Under the pieces are notes generated by a model that was not told the origin of the DNA, did not search any database, and saw only the letters and a program-made list of their open reading frames with translations. 64,000 nt of DNA from Dichomitus squalens LYAD-421 SS1 (Eukaryota > Basidiomycota > Agaricomycetes > Polyporales > Polyporaceae). The position numbers were made by a program, and so were the translations under genes. The DNA lies in the NCBI RefSeq assembly GCF_000275845.1, contig NW_006766913.1:191679-255678 (forward strand), in the 5' to 3' direction. Numbering within the stretch: the first letter of the stretch is position 1; every line of letters begins with the position of its first letter. Shown here one piece after another: positions 11,811 through 23,710 of this stretch.

Positions 11811-14316
11811 ATGTCAATCTCTACCTCCTCTATTTGCGGTTCCAGTTGGGACTCAGGTGGGTCTCTGCAAGTCATCTCGCGCAGCTGCATATTCCTGACA
11901 AAAGGTACCCAAGCGGCCGACACCGAGCAAGACAGCAAGGTGGTCCAGCAAGGATGGGGGCGAGAGCTCACAAACTGCGTCAACGAGGCTCCCGAGGACC
12001 TCGACGACTACCTCACTGTTTATGTCCCGAGCCACTCCGATCCATCAGAGGACATCAGGGCTCACATCAAACCCAACCTCTTCGACAAGTGGAATCCGGC
12101 CAAAAGGAAGGAAGCGGTGATGTACAACCATTTGGTGTGTTTTCGTCGTCCTGGTACTCCGCTGTCCTCTTCCTAACCACCGTCTAGATCGATGCCTTCG
12201 ACAGTCTCGTCGAGCAATTCCCAAAGCAACGCCGTCTCACATTCTGCGACTGCGCTGACCAGAAGATCTCCTTTCCCTTCAAGGACCACGCTGATCACCA
12301 TGAGACGAAACCCGACCTCGTCGTCTCCTTTCCCGGCAAGGCGCTCCCTCGAAAGCAAACCAACCCCACCTGGTGGACAGTCAGCATGGTCATGGAAGCC
12401 AAAGCCACTGAGGAGCAGGACCCTTTCGGGAAGCAGGGTCAAGTCCACGTCGACACCGTCACGCAGCTCGCTATCAGTGCGAGGAACTTGTTCTTCGCCC
12501 ACGGCTTCTATTGCGTTTTCGTGGTTGGTCTTTATGGCCATTCTGCTCGCATCGTGCGCTTCGATCACTCGTCCGCCATCGTCAGCAAACGATTCGACTA
12601 CCGCAACCGCCCCGATATCCTGCAGAGATTCTTTTGGCGCCTGGTTCACCCCATCGACGGCGATACCATTGCTGGGTGTGATCCTGCTGTGCATCCCTTG
12701 AACCCTCCCGATGTGCAATGGGTCAGGAACCAGCTGAAGAAGATGGAGTGGGGTATCGCTGTCTCTGAGTCCTCTGACGAGCTCCTGAAGGGCCGCAAGG
12801 TCACGGTTCCGGAGAATGACGCCAGGGACGCAGCGACGAGGACCTTCGTCTTATTCGATCTCATCGACATCAACGCTCGCCTGTTCAGTAGGGCTACGAT
12901 GGTTTGGATGGCCATGGAAGACACACGAGAACGCCCACTCGACCAGATCAGCGAAGACTCGTTTCCTAAGCTCGTCGTCTTCAAGGAGGCCTGGCGGCAG
13001 GTCATTCGGCGGCCGGAAAGCGATTTCTACGAACGGCTCTCTAAGATCTCGGATGACGTCCGGACTGGTCTACCCAAGAAGCTCTTTGGTGCTGACCTCG
13101 GGAAGCGGGAGATGGAGGTCTGGAAGGCTGCTGGTGGCAGGTTCCCTCATGAGACGGACATCAACCAGGATTCTGTAAAGAGACCATCCTTCGCTGATGG
13201 TGCCATGGTCCCCACAACGAACGCAGACGACACGCAATCAGTCCCACCTCCCGATGTCACACCGACTCCGAACGCTAGTGCTACATCTGAGCGCCTTCAA
13301 CCTACGACTCCTGCTGTGTCGGCGTCGTCTCTGCTTCCATATCCACTGTATCAGACACATAGCTGGCGGCTCCTGTTCGGCGACAAGTACGTCGCACGCG
13401 AACGTAGTCTTGTTCGCCTGGTGGTGAACGCTGTTGGAAGGCCACTCAAATGCTTCAGAAGCACCCGTGAGCTTGTCGAGGCTGTGCGAGACGCTATCGA
13501 GGGTATGTGCTCATTTCGGAACTTCATTTTGAGTGCTAGTACTGAATCATCGTCAGGTCACCGTGAAGCTTGGGAAGTTGGGGTTCTGCATCGAGACGTA
13601 AGCACGGGCAATGTCCTGATATCGGAACGACCTGAAGAGCGATTGCGCGGCTTCCTGCATGACTTCGATTTTAGTTCCATGACTAAGAACACGCCTCCAC
13701 CTCTTGACAGCTCCGATACGCTTACGGATCCGCGCCTCCGTATGGCCGAGGCAGGTGGCGATGACGACTTGAAAGAACGAACTGTACGTTCCCATCCTCA
13801 TACATATTCTATCACTACTCACAGCGTTGACAATAGGGCACATATCATTGCATGTCATACTACCTGCTTGAGAACGAGGACACCATCCACTCCGTTGAGC
13901 ACGACCTGGAATCTTTCTACTGGGTCCTACTCTGGATCGTCCTGCGTCACACAAAACATGACCTCAAGGTCACCGAAGATGAACCGGATCCCTGCAATGC
14001 TGCGTTCCGATTCGGGAACGACCAAGAGGCTGGGATGATCAAGAGGGCGTGGTTGACTACCGATCAACTCCTCTTCACCGTGGAAGGCAATCGGCCGTTG
14101 ACGGACCTCATGCACGCCTTCAGGATGCTCATCTGGAGGACAAGCCTCGCACCGCCATTCATGCTCCCACGCGAGTATCTCACGCACGCTGCGGTACTCA
14201 AGTTGTTCGATGAGTCACTGGCTCGTACCGCTGAGTGGCCTGACGCGTCCATGGATGGGCCGAAGCCGTTTCAAGTACGTGCGAAGCCTGCCCCGCCGCG
14301 TTTGAACCAGCCGTAG
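11811..14316 (+). CDS. FunK1-type fungal protein kinase (copy B)
   Basis: Exons 11811-12134, 12188-13502, 13557-13783 and 13837-14316 give about 781 residues. An extra short intron after the first 45 nt is possible, as in copy D. Conserved blocks are KATEEQDPFGKQGQ, FVVGLYGHSARIVRFDHSSA, the catalytic HRDVSTGNVL, DFDFSSM instead of DFG, and ESFYWVLLWIVLRHTKHD. The intron at 13503-13556 is 54 nt, in frame and stop-free, so retention would add 18 residues. The frame ends with TAG at 14314-14316 directly after LNQP. Copy D has a Lys codon at the same place and continues. It is the first of three same-strand copies (B, C, D). The kinase family is certain; its role is unknown. Confidence 0.88.
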
Positions 14317-14511
14317 CGCGAAGCAGAGGATGTAAGGGCACAGAAACCATCTCGCAAGCAGAGCAATAAGGGAGACGGATCATCAACCGATGATGATCCC
14401 TTTCAGAGCACTCCCAATCCCCGGTCGAATAGGGGCAGTGGAAGGGGCAGCGGAAGGGGGGTAGGCGCGCGTGCGGGAGGGGGTAGCAAAAGGCGCGGTT
14501 CGAAGAAGTAG
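14317..14511 (+). pseudogene. Untranslated C-terminal tail of kinase B beyond an early TAG
   Basis: Immediately after the TAG at 14314-14316, 64 further codons stay open in the same frame and end with TAG at 14509-14511. They encode an Arg/Gly/Ser-rich tail (SNRGSGRGSGRG, ending SKRRGSKK) that also occurs in copies C and D. I read this as the ancestral C-terminus, cut off by a Lys-to-stop change. Confidence 0.7.
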
Positions 14512-15314
14512 CTATCGGCAGTGGTCGCTCTCACCCTGTGTAGAGCTCTCCATGTCTGGTTGATTGTATATGTGTATACTCCTCCATTATCGCCATGGAA
14601 CGTTACTTCGTGGGTGAGTTTAACGGACGGCTCGACGTGCCAGTGTTGCTTGATGCTTCTAAGGCAATGGCTGGCATATCTGCTCATGTCCGAAGACATT
14701 ATCTATTCTTAATTCATGAAACGGAGCCTGCAGTCATGAGGACGAGATGGTGGTTGGGCTCAGGCTGGCAAGCCCAGGCCCGGGTAACTTTCTGCGTTGC
14801 CCGATGGATCATCGTTCACGTGACCTCTCCGGCGTCTTCTGCCCGCATACGTTCCATGGCGTACACTAGTAGTACTACGTCGTTCCGCCTATCCTGTGCC
14901 GCTATGTGCCTCACTCTCACTGTGCCTGGGTGCCTACAAATAACATCACTTACTGTCCCTGTGTAGGGTACAATGGTGGCTCCACGGTGATGTCTAGCAA
15001 AAGCATCCTCATCCCGCATTCTCCCACCGCGTCGCGCGCTCAACAAAGGCATCCGTTTTGGAGTCAATGGACCTACCGTCATATCCCTTCCTTTCTCTGT
15101 TGAGTAAGCTCGCGATACTGACCCCATGTTGTCACGATTGGATATTGGGTTCTGCTGTGCAAAACATCGACTGTGTCTTCTCGGATTTTCGGATCCACCT
15201 CCTCGGCTGAGGTTGAGCGTCTTCTAGGTTTTGTTCTGTCTATCCTTATAGGAATATCTTTCAAATCTCAAACCTAGCCGATTCCAAACCACAACCAACA
15301 CTACACCTTATAGC
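14512..15314. other. Intergenic between kinases B and C
   Basis: No gene was recognised. Confidence 0.4.
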
Positions 15315-17722
15315 ATGTCAATTTCTGCCTCCTCTCTTTGCGGTTCCAGCGGGTACTCAGGTGCGGGAGAGCTCGCTCATCGCGTCAATGTGGCTTCCCA
15401 GGAGCTCGACGACTACCTCGCCGTCTACGTTCCGAGCCACTCAAACCCTCCTGAGGCTGTCAAAACGAGTGTTCAGCCGGACGTCTTTGACCAGTGGACC
15501 CCCACCGAAGGGAAGGAGGCGATCATGAATAACCACTTGGTGCGCGTTCGTCGTTTTCTTGTCTCTAAGGTCTTCTTCCCTGACCACAGCTTAGATTGAT
15601 GCATTCGATACACTCATCGCACCATTTCCAGACCATCTACGCCTTACTTTTTGCGACTGCGCTGGCCAAAAGATCTCCTTCCCCTTCAAGGACCATGCTG
15701 ATTACCATGTAACAAAGCCCGATATTGTCGCATCGTTTCCCGGAAAGAAGCTCCCTCGTATGCAGACTAATCCCACCTGGTGGACAGTCAGCATGACGAT
15801 TGAAGCCAAAGCTACTGAGGAGCAGGACCCTTTCGGCAAGCAGGGCCAAGTCCACGTCGATACCGTCACGCAGCTCGCTATCAGCGCGAGGAACCTTCTC
15901 TTCGCTCACGGCTTCTGCTATGTCTTTATGATTGGTCTGTACGGTCATTCTGCTCGCATCGTGCGCTTCGATCGCTCCTCCGCTGTCGTCAGCAAAAGAT
16001 TCAACTACCGCGAACGCCCCGATCTCCTGCAGAGGTTCTTCTGGCGTCTGGTCCACCCTATCATCGGCGACACCCTTGTCGGGAGCGATCCTAATGTGCG
16101 GCCGTTGACCTCGAACGAAACTCAGTGGGTCAGTGGCCAGCTGGAGAAGCTTCAGTGGGGTATGACTATTACAGACGAGGAACTCCGGAAGGGACGCAAG
16201 GTCATGGTTCCGGAGAGCGACGCCCACGACGCGAAGACCAGGGATTTCATCTTGTTCGACCTCATCGATGTGAACCCCCGCTTGTTCAGCCGTGCGACCA
16301 TGGTTTGGCTGGCCATTGAGGACACACGTGAACATTCTCTGGACCCGTCTTGCGAGGACCCGCCCCCCAAGCTTGTCGTCTTCAAGGAGACCTGGCGGCA
16401 GATCATCCGACGGCCTGAGAGCCATTTCTACGAGCGTCTCTCTGAGATTCCGGATGACGTCCGGACAGGCCTACCGAAGATGCTTTATGGTTCTGACGTC
16501 GGAAAGCGGGAAGTGGAGGCCTGGAAAGCTGCGGGTGGCCACTTTCCCTACGAGGCGGACAGTAGCCGTGATTCTCCGGTGGAGCCGCTCCCCTCGGAGC
16601 ACCCCAACGGGATCCAGGGTTCCATCTCTAATTCCCACCGAACTTCGTCGGTATCGGCTCCCGATGGCACATTGACGACCGTTAGTGCTGTCTCAAAGGA
16701 GCCTCCAGAGGCGAATGCTCACGCTGGCGAACCCATGACTCCTGCTGTGTCGGCATCGCCTCCGCTGTCATATCCTCTATACCAGACGCATAGCTGGAGG
16801 CTCCTGTTCGGAGACAAGCACATTGCACGTGAACGTAGCCTTGTTCGCCTGGTGGTGAACGCTGTTGGAAGGCCACTCAAATGCTTTAGAAGCACCCGTG
16901 AGCTTGTCGAGGCCACGCGAGACGCTATTGAGGGTATGTGCTCATTTCGGAACTTCAGTTTTAGTGCTAGTACTGAATCATCGTCAGGTCATCGTGAAGC
17001 TTGGGAAGTTGGGGTTCTGCATCGGGACGTCAGCACAGGCAATATCCTCATTTCTGAAAGAGCTGAAGAGCGGTTTCGCGGCTTCCTGCATGACTTCGAT
17101 TATAGTTCCATGACCAAGGAGATGCCGCCACCTCTTGACGACTCCGATCCATGTACCGACCCGCTCCTTTGCATGGCCGAAGTATGTGATGATGACGACT
17201 TGAAAGAGCGAACGGTAACTGCTTTCCCCGGGTACATGCTGTATGCTGGTCTACGTCGCCTTACAGTTTTTGCCATAGGGAACATACTATTATATGTCAT
17301 ACGACCTACTCGAGACCGAGGACTGCGTCCACTCTGTGCACCACGACTTGGAATCGTTCTATTGGGTTTTGCTCTGGATCATCCTGCGCCACACGAAGCA
17401 TGACTTCAAGATTACTAGGAACCAGCCCAACCCTTGCGCTGCTATCTTCCAATTCGGCGATGACCAGGGCGCCGCGAACACGAAGAGGGGGTGGTTGACT
17501 AAGCCCCGGAGCTTCGTCCTCACGGTGGAAGACAACAAACCTTTGACAGATCTTTTGCATGCATTCAGGATGCTCATCTTTCGGACGAATGTCATCAGCC
17601 TGTATCTCGAACCGCGCGAGTACCTCACCCATGCTGCGGTCCTCGAACTCTTCGACAAGGCGCTGGCTCGTACTGATGAATGGCCTGACGCGGCCAAGGA
17701 CGGACCGAGGCCATTCGTATGA
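15315..17722 (+). CDS. FunK1-type fungal protein kinase (copy C)
   Basis: Exons 15315-15539, 15595-16933, 16988-17214 and 17279-17722 give 744 residues. It is closely related to copy B: the EQDPFGKQGQVHVDTVTQLA block is identical, HRDVSTGNILI is the catalytic loop and DFDYSSM replaces DFG. Unlike B and D, the first exon runs directly from the MSIS start into the ELDDYLAVYVPSHS block. The 54-nt intron at 16934-16987 is again in frame and stop-free. The frame ends at TGA (17720-17722), earlier than in B or D. The paralogs are in direct order with similar intron positions, as expected from tandem duplication. Confidence 0.87.
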
Positions 17723-18129
17723 TCGAAGCCTACCCCACCGTGTCTGGACCAACCGAAGCGCGATGCACAGGACCCAGAGGAGACGGAGAAACAATCTCGC
17801 AAGCAGAGCAAGAAGAGCCGCGGAACAGCTATGTTGAATCTCATATTATGTAATTGAGCTCACATTGTGCTCACGCTGGTCTTGTTTCGTCTCGTACTGT
17901 ATATTTTGTCTCAGAGCCTTGTTTACATGTATATATATAGTCTGGCTCGCAACGCGTAGTACCTCACGCGTTTGCACTGCGCCCAAACGCGACTCCCTTT
18001 TTCCTACAAGCTACGGGCGACGATCCCTTCGACAGCACACCTAACCCTCAATCGAACCGGGGTAACGGTAGTGGGAGAGGTAGCCGCGGGAGGACAGGTG
18101 GCAGCAAGAGGCGCGGTCCGGAGACGTAG
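17723..18129 (+). pseudogene. Broken C-terminal tail of kinase C, split by extra sequence
   Basis: After the TGA the kinase tail continues in frame (LDQPKRDAQDPEETEK) to about 17820. It then loses similarity to copies B and D for roughly 190 nt. It resumes near 18013-18129 with DDPFDSTPNPQSNRG and the Arg/Gly-rich end, closing with TAG at 18127-18129. The inserted part is AT-rich and includes tacatgtatatatatag. I saw no inverted termini, so its origin is unclear; it may be a recombined 3' UTR or a small element. Confidence 0.6.
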
Positions 18130-19100
18130 CAGTCGTGGTTCATCTATAGCTTTGATATATATAAAAGGTCGGGGCGAGAACGATGGGATGAGATTCAATT
18201 TCGCGTGTGGCCGAATATAGATACGTTCCCGTACATCGTAGCTATATGCAAGAACTAAACCTATATACTACTAGACATAACTGTACTGTGTGTTCGTCTG
18301 AACACCGGAGGTGTGGTGAGGTAGAAGTGTGCGCCCGGTAGAGACTCAGAGACGGGGTCGCTCGTTAACTTGCGTGTCAGATGATCGACGCCAGAGATCC
18401 AAATGAACACCAGCTAGAAAAATGATAGTCCAGCTTCAGCTGTGAGTTCTAGCTTCAGCTGTAAGTTCTAGCATGCGCTGAAACGACTCAACAAGGTGTC
18501 GTAGGGTTACAGGCTTCATGTAGTATGCCGGGATGAATTTCAAGTTGTATCAGCACGCGCGGCGCACTGCGATGCTTCCATTTCGCGTGGGAGAGTTCAC
18601 ATGACTTGATGCAATCGGGTGGCAGTCGAGTCGATCACGGACCGGGACCGGCGGGGCGCAGATGGTCGAGTTCGACTCATCCGGACTCTTGTCTGGAGTC
18701 GCAACGGTAAGTCCGTGTCTTGAGCGTGGCCTTCATTTTTCTGACATACGGTTGTATCGGCAATGTGTGCATGATGAAGCATGGGCACACTGACATGGTT
18801 GACATTGTGATGTCTAGGTCAACACGTCCATTAGGAAACAGCTGACAGCCGCTGCCTAGTATCCCATCTGTCTAAGGCCAACGATGGTCTTCGCATGCTG
18901 GCTATGGGTAACCTTGATAACTATTAGGTCGTGTATTTTTTCCTTGGCACGAGGATTACACCCGCCTTTACAGACAGCCTTCCTCACACAGACGAGCGTC
19001 TCTCAAGATCCCATTGTTCGCCCTTAGCGGATCTCTATTTCAGCCCCCGACCAGGCTCTGGGCTTCACCGTGACTACGTATGAACCACATCCTCACCAGA
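18130..19100. other. Intergenic between kinases C and D, with a 19-nt tandem duplication
   Basis: No gene was seen. A 19-nt unit (agcttcagctgtgagttct) lies at 18432-18450 and repeats with one change at 18451-18469. Confidence 0.5.
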
Positions 19101-21750
19101 ATGTCTATCCGTACCTCCTCTCTCTGCGATTCCACGTGGGACTCTGGTGAGTATCTCCAGGCCAACGCGGTAGTAGAGGTGAGAGAGCGATAGCATTCAA
19201 TCGAGTCCGAACAGGCACCGTTTCTACCCAGGACATCAAGCTCCATAGAAAAGGATCGATAGGGGAACTCCTTCGTCGTGTCAATCACGCTCCTCAGGAG
19301 CTCGACGACTTCCTCGATATCTACGTTCCGAGCCAATTCAACCCTCCGGAGACTATCAAAACGAGTAACAAGGCGGACATCTTCGATAAGTGGACCCCTA
19401 CCGAAGGAAAGGAAGCGATTTTGTATAAGCACTTAGTGCGCATTTCTCGTCCTTATCTTTTTACCCACCTTCCCTTACCGCCGCCCAGATCGACGCATTT
19501 GATGCTCTCGTTGCGTCGTTGCCAGAACATCTCCGTCTGATATTCTGTGACTGCGCTGGTCAGAGAGTCCCCTTTCCGTTCGAGGACCACGTTGACCACC
19601 ATGCGACGAAGCCCGACCTCATCGTCTCCTTCCCCGGAAAGACGCTCCCGCGCATGCAGACGAACCCCACGTGGTGGATGGTTAGCATGGTCATAGATGC
19701 CAAGGCGACTGAACAGCAAGACCCTTTCAATATGGGTAGTCAAGCCTCTGTCAACTCCATCACTGCGCTGGCTGTCAGCGCAAGGGATCTACTTTTGGCT
19801 CATGGCTTCTGCTATGTCTTCGTGGTCGGTCTTTACGGTGACTTCGCTCGCATCGTCCGCTTCGACCGTTCGTCAGCCGTTGTCAGTAAACAGTTCAAGT
19901 ACCGCGAACATCCAGACATACTGCAAAGGTTCTTTTGGCGGTTGGTCCATCCCATCATCGGCAGCACCATCGTCGGCAGCGATCCTGACGTTCGGCCCCT
20001 GACGAGACCTGACGTGCTGTGGATCAAGGAGCAGTTGCGTAAGCTGCGATGGGATGTACCCATTTCTGATGAGGAACTCCGGAAGGGGCGCGCGGTTGTG
20101 GTTCCGGAGAGTGACGCCGTGGACGCAAAGCCCAGGACGCTTCTTCTATTCGACCTTTTGGACGTGAACGTTCGATTGTTCAGCCGGGCTACGATGGTTT
20201 GGCTTGCGATAGAAGATCTCCGAGCACGTCCTCAGGAGCCCTCCTCCCACCATCCTCCTTGTGCCAGGCTCGTGGTCTTCAAGGAGGCCTGGCGCCAGAT
20301 CACGCGGCGGCCGGAGACCGAATTTTACCAGCGTCTGGCTTCGATCCCGGACGACGTCCGTACAGGGTTGCCCAAGATGCTCTTCGGTGCTGACCTCGGG
20401 GAGCGAAACATGAAGATTCGGCGAGCTGCCGGTGAAAAGTTCTCTTACGAAGCCAACACCGGTCATAACTCTCTAATGGATCCGAGCCCGTCTAGCGCCA
20501 TTGCGGCCACCGCCTCGGACACGTCTGAAACCTGTTTTCCCCCGGATATCGGTGCTCCCGCCCTCACAGATCCCGGTCTCAACAGTCCGCGTCAACTTCC
20601 TGCAGATAATGATGGTTGTGTGCCCTCTCCGCCCTATCCGCCGTCCGCCGTCTTCCCTTGTTCCCCATATCAGACGCACTGCTGGAGACTCCTCTTTGGT
20701 GATGAGTGTAGCAGCCGTGAACGCAGTCTCGTTCGTTGCGCAGTTGACACTGTCGGGAGGCCGCTCAGGCATTTTAAATCCACCCGTGAGCTTGTAGGGG
20801 CCGTCCGAGATGCCATTGAAGGTCAGTTACAGTACGCTGCATATTGTTAGATGATGTGAGGCTGACTACTGTTTAGGACATCGCCAAGCTTGGGAGGTTG
20901 GCGTCTTGCATCGTGACGTCAGCGCTGGCAATGTGCTCATCTCGGAGCAACCTGCAGACCGACTGAGGGGATTTCTTCATGACTTTGACTACAGCTCGAT
21001 GACAAAGGGGGTCCCGCCTCCTCTGAACGAATCTTCGTCCACAGAACCTCTTCTACGTATGGGCGAAGCATATGACGAGGAAGACCTGAAAGAACGAACG
21101 GTTCGTACTCCGTCGCATGCAATACGCCAGAGCAGCTCATTTGTGATCTTCCACAGGGGACGTACTACTACATGGCGCAGTTGCTACTTAGGAAGAAGTC
21201 CATTGTGCACAGCGTTCATCACGATTTCGAGTCCTTCTACTGGGTCTTGCTATGGATCGTCTTGCGTCACACCCAACATGACTTAGAAGTCGACCCGGAA
21301 TCACCCAACCCTTGCACCCGCGTTTTCCGATCCGGGAACAACCTGGAGGCCGCGGACATGAAGAGAGCATGGCTCACCGAAACGGAGGTCCACTTTACTG
21401 TCGACGGCAACAAGCCGTTGACTGACCTCATGCACCAATTCCGCATGCTCATCCTGGAGGCGATCATCATGGGCCCGCGGGCGGCTCCGCGCAGATATCT
21501 CACGCACGCTGCGGTACTGGAACTCTTTGACACGGCCCTCGCTCGGACTGATTGGCCAGATCCTGAGAACGATGGACCCAAGCCGTTTGCGTACGCGAAG
21601 CCCGTACCGCCGCGTTTGAACCAGCCGAAGCGCGCGGCCCAGCCTGAGGACGCAGAAGAGACAGAGAAGCGATCTGGCAAACGGAGAAAGAAAGAAGACG
21701 GATCACCTGTTGATGACGATGCCTTTGAGAGTACACCAGTACTTCGGTAG
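19101..21750 (+). CDS. FunK1-type fungal protein kinase (copy D)
   Basis: Exons 19101-19146, 19263-19435, 19489-20821, 20877-21100 and 21157-21750 give 789 residues. The first exon (MSIRTSSLCDS) is separated from the second by a 116-nt intron, longer than the usual 50-65 nt. The core has KATEQQDPFNMGSQ, FVVGLYGDFARIVRFDRSSA, HRDVSAGNVL, DFDYSSM and ESFYWVLLWIVLRHTQHD. The C-terminus keeps the basic linker KRAAQPEDAEETEKRSGKRR that copy B has lost, then stops at TAG (21748-21750) before the Arg/Gly tail. It is the most complete of the three tandem copies at the 3' end. Confidence 0.88.
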
Positions 21751-21816
21751 TCCAACAGGGGGAGTGTCAGGGGTAGTGGCGCCCGTGGTAGCAAGAGGCG
21801 CGAGTCGAAGAAGTAG
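21751..21816 (+). pseudogene. Residual Arg/Gly tail of kinase D beyond an early TAG
   Basis: The 21 codons after the TAG remain in frame and encode SNRGSVRGSGARGSKRRESKK followed by TAG at 21814-21816. They match the tail ends of copies B and C. The stop replaces what is a Ser codon in B (SNRG follows directly). Confidence 0.65.
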
Positions 21817-22613
21817 CAGTCGTAGAGCTCTCGGGTGCATCGTATCTCTGTATGGTCAGGTTCTGTTGTCCTGGGATTTTGCGATGTAGCCGAGTTAGCT
21901 CAGACTATTCAAGTTATGGTTAGACGTCCTGCACGGGTTCAGGGTCCTCTTATGGACCGCCATGCCCCTGCCTCCGTGCATGGTACCGCGCAATTACGTA
22001 AGGTATCTTCCGGTCGAAAAGATCGTCAAAGATGCGTCTGCTCGCACTGAAGACCGGCCAGATCCCAAAGTTGGTGGCCCAGCCCAGCATGTTGAGTAAA
22101 CGCCGCTACCCGCTCCCAGACTACGAAAGCCGGATGCCGGTCTGTCGCACTAAATATTAATATTACAAACCGTAGAGAAGGGCAGACCCAGTGTTCGGGA
22201 AAAATTGCGTTAGCAGCCATTCCTTAGGCCACAGGCTTTGACTCCGTCGACACGTCAAAAACTGTCACCGGTTGTAGTATCCCAGACATCCTGCACTGTA
22301 GCAAACAGGTTGCCTGTCACCATTCAATCAAACTGTCATTCATCCCGTCAGTCGAGAATAGGACGACAGCCGGGCGACGCAGGTCTTGCATGCACTAAAC
22401 AACCGATAAATGCCATTCTTGTCCACCCGAGATCTCCGACCAGGGCGCAGCATCCTCGCACACGACCCCGCGGTAGCCGTGCACCGCCATTCTTTTGATT
22501 CATTGTCTACACCCAGCGTCCGTACAGCACGGCGTCCGTGCACAGCCCGCGGACCGGGAGGAACCCAGAGTCCAGAGCAAACGAGTGCGAACCGCTCATC
22601 CCGTCTCCGCCCT
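21817..22613. other. Intergenic, no gene seen
   Basis: This is the 3' flank shared by kinase D and the convergent cupredoxin-like gene. Open frames overlapping 22410-23100 on the plus strand are antisense shadows of that gene. Confidence 0.4.
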
Positions 22614-23588
22614 TCAGAGAAGCGCGACACCGAACGCCGCTGCGACAGCCCACACAAGGCCGCTGCGCTCGACCACACCGCCGACGGCCGCGTTGTTCGT
22701 CGTCCCGGTCGTGGACGCCGACTGCGAGGCGGTGCTACTGGAGCCAGCAGAGCCCGAGCCACTGCTCGCGGAGGTGCCGGAGGTCGCCGCGGCGCTGTTG
22801 GTGCTCGATCCGCCGGAGGAGGGCGCGGTCTGGCTGGTCGCACCCGAGGAGCCGACCGCGGTTTGGCTGTTCGCACCCGACGAGCTGATCGCGGTGGGGA
22901 ACGCCGACGCGGACGCTTCAACGCCGGCGAGTGCGGGGGACGGAGTGCCGACGGCGGTCGCGGAACTGGCGAGGGCGACGAAGTGGCTGACGTCGTTCGT
23001 TGCGCCGGGTGCGGGGGCGTTGATGGCGCTAAGCGAGGTAGTCAGCGTGAGGGTCAACAGTGAGGACGAAGCAGATGGACGTACCCAACCATGCCATTAG
23101 TGCAGTGAGTGGTGCCACCAGTGGTTTGGGCGCAGTAGAACCAGATAGCTGTAAAGACGGAAAGGGTTGAGTCCAGATCAAAGCGAATGAGGGCGTAAGA
23201 TCGCAACGCACGCTTGGAGACATCGGTGATGGTCAAGTTCCACGTCGCGGGGGTGTCACCGGACGCGGCAGGGCCCGGGGTGAAGCCAGAGTTGAAGCCG
23301 TTCTGCACGGGCTCGCAAGGTGTCGCGAACGACGACTGCGCGACGTTGTGCATCGAACCCGGCGCGTCGAAGACGAAGGTGACGACGGAGCCCTGGCTCG
23401 CAGTTATTGACTGAGGGGTGAACCCGAGGATCTTGTTGCCGCTGCCGTCGGTACCGACGTGAACCTACAGGAGTGTGAGTGTGAGGTGTCGACAGATGAA
23501 CACGAATAATCATGGGGCTCACAATCTGATCCTGGGCGAGGGCGGCGGTGGCCAATGCCAGAACGGAGACAGGGGCGGCGTAACGCAT
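22614..23588 (-). CDS. Secreted cupredoxin-like, GPI-anchored Ser-rich protein
   Basis: Exons, complement of 23523-23588, 23212-23464, 23085-23148 and 22614-23028, give 265 residues. Residues 1-19 are a signal peptide (MRYAAPVSVLALATAALAQ). A cupredoxin-like domain of about 110 residues follows, with ILGFTPQSITASQGSVVTFV, the metal-site-type H in SMHNVAQSSF, CEPVQNGFNSGF, and PIWFYCAQ...HCTNGMVG. A Ser/Gly/Thr-rich spacer leads to a hydrophobic C-terminus (SGLVWAVAAAFGVALL), as in a GPI signal. Proteins of this type are secreted by many wood-decay fungi; copper binding is likely but not proven here. The three introns are 58, 63 and 56 nt. The model is complete and every junction fits the family. 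Confidence 0.88.
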
Positions 23589-23702
23589 CGTGAATAGGAG
23601 CGTGAGGACGAGGTGCGGGAGAATAGCGTAAGGGTCCCGGCCTGGCGGGAGTGGATGAAGTCGAAGGAGGGGTGAGGATCAAGTGCAGCGGACGCATCCA
23701 CC

Positions 23703-23710
23703 TTAATATA
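23703..23710 (-). promoter_or_regulatory. TATA-like box upstream of the cupredoxin-like gene
   Basis: TATATTAA on the minus strand lies about 115-122 nt before the ATG at 23588. The spacing would give a 5' UTR of roughly 90 nt. This is inferred from position only. Confidence 0.4.

Noticed and set aside
12192..12718. Open frames on both strands, about 170-180 codons
   Set aside because: Shadows of the FunK1 kinase B exon; the same happens at 15637-16425 for copy C.
22410..23100. Long plus-strand open frames rich in Arg/Gly/Ala
   Set aside because: They are antisense to the Ser/Gly-rich part of the cupredoxin-like gene; the GC-rich repetitive coding sequence keeps all frames open.
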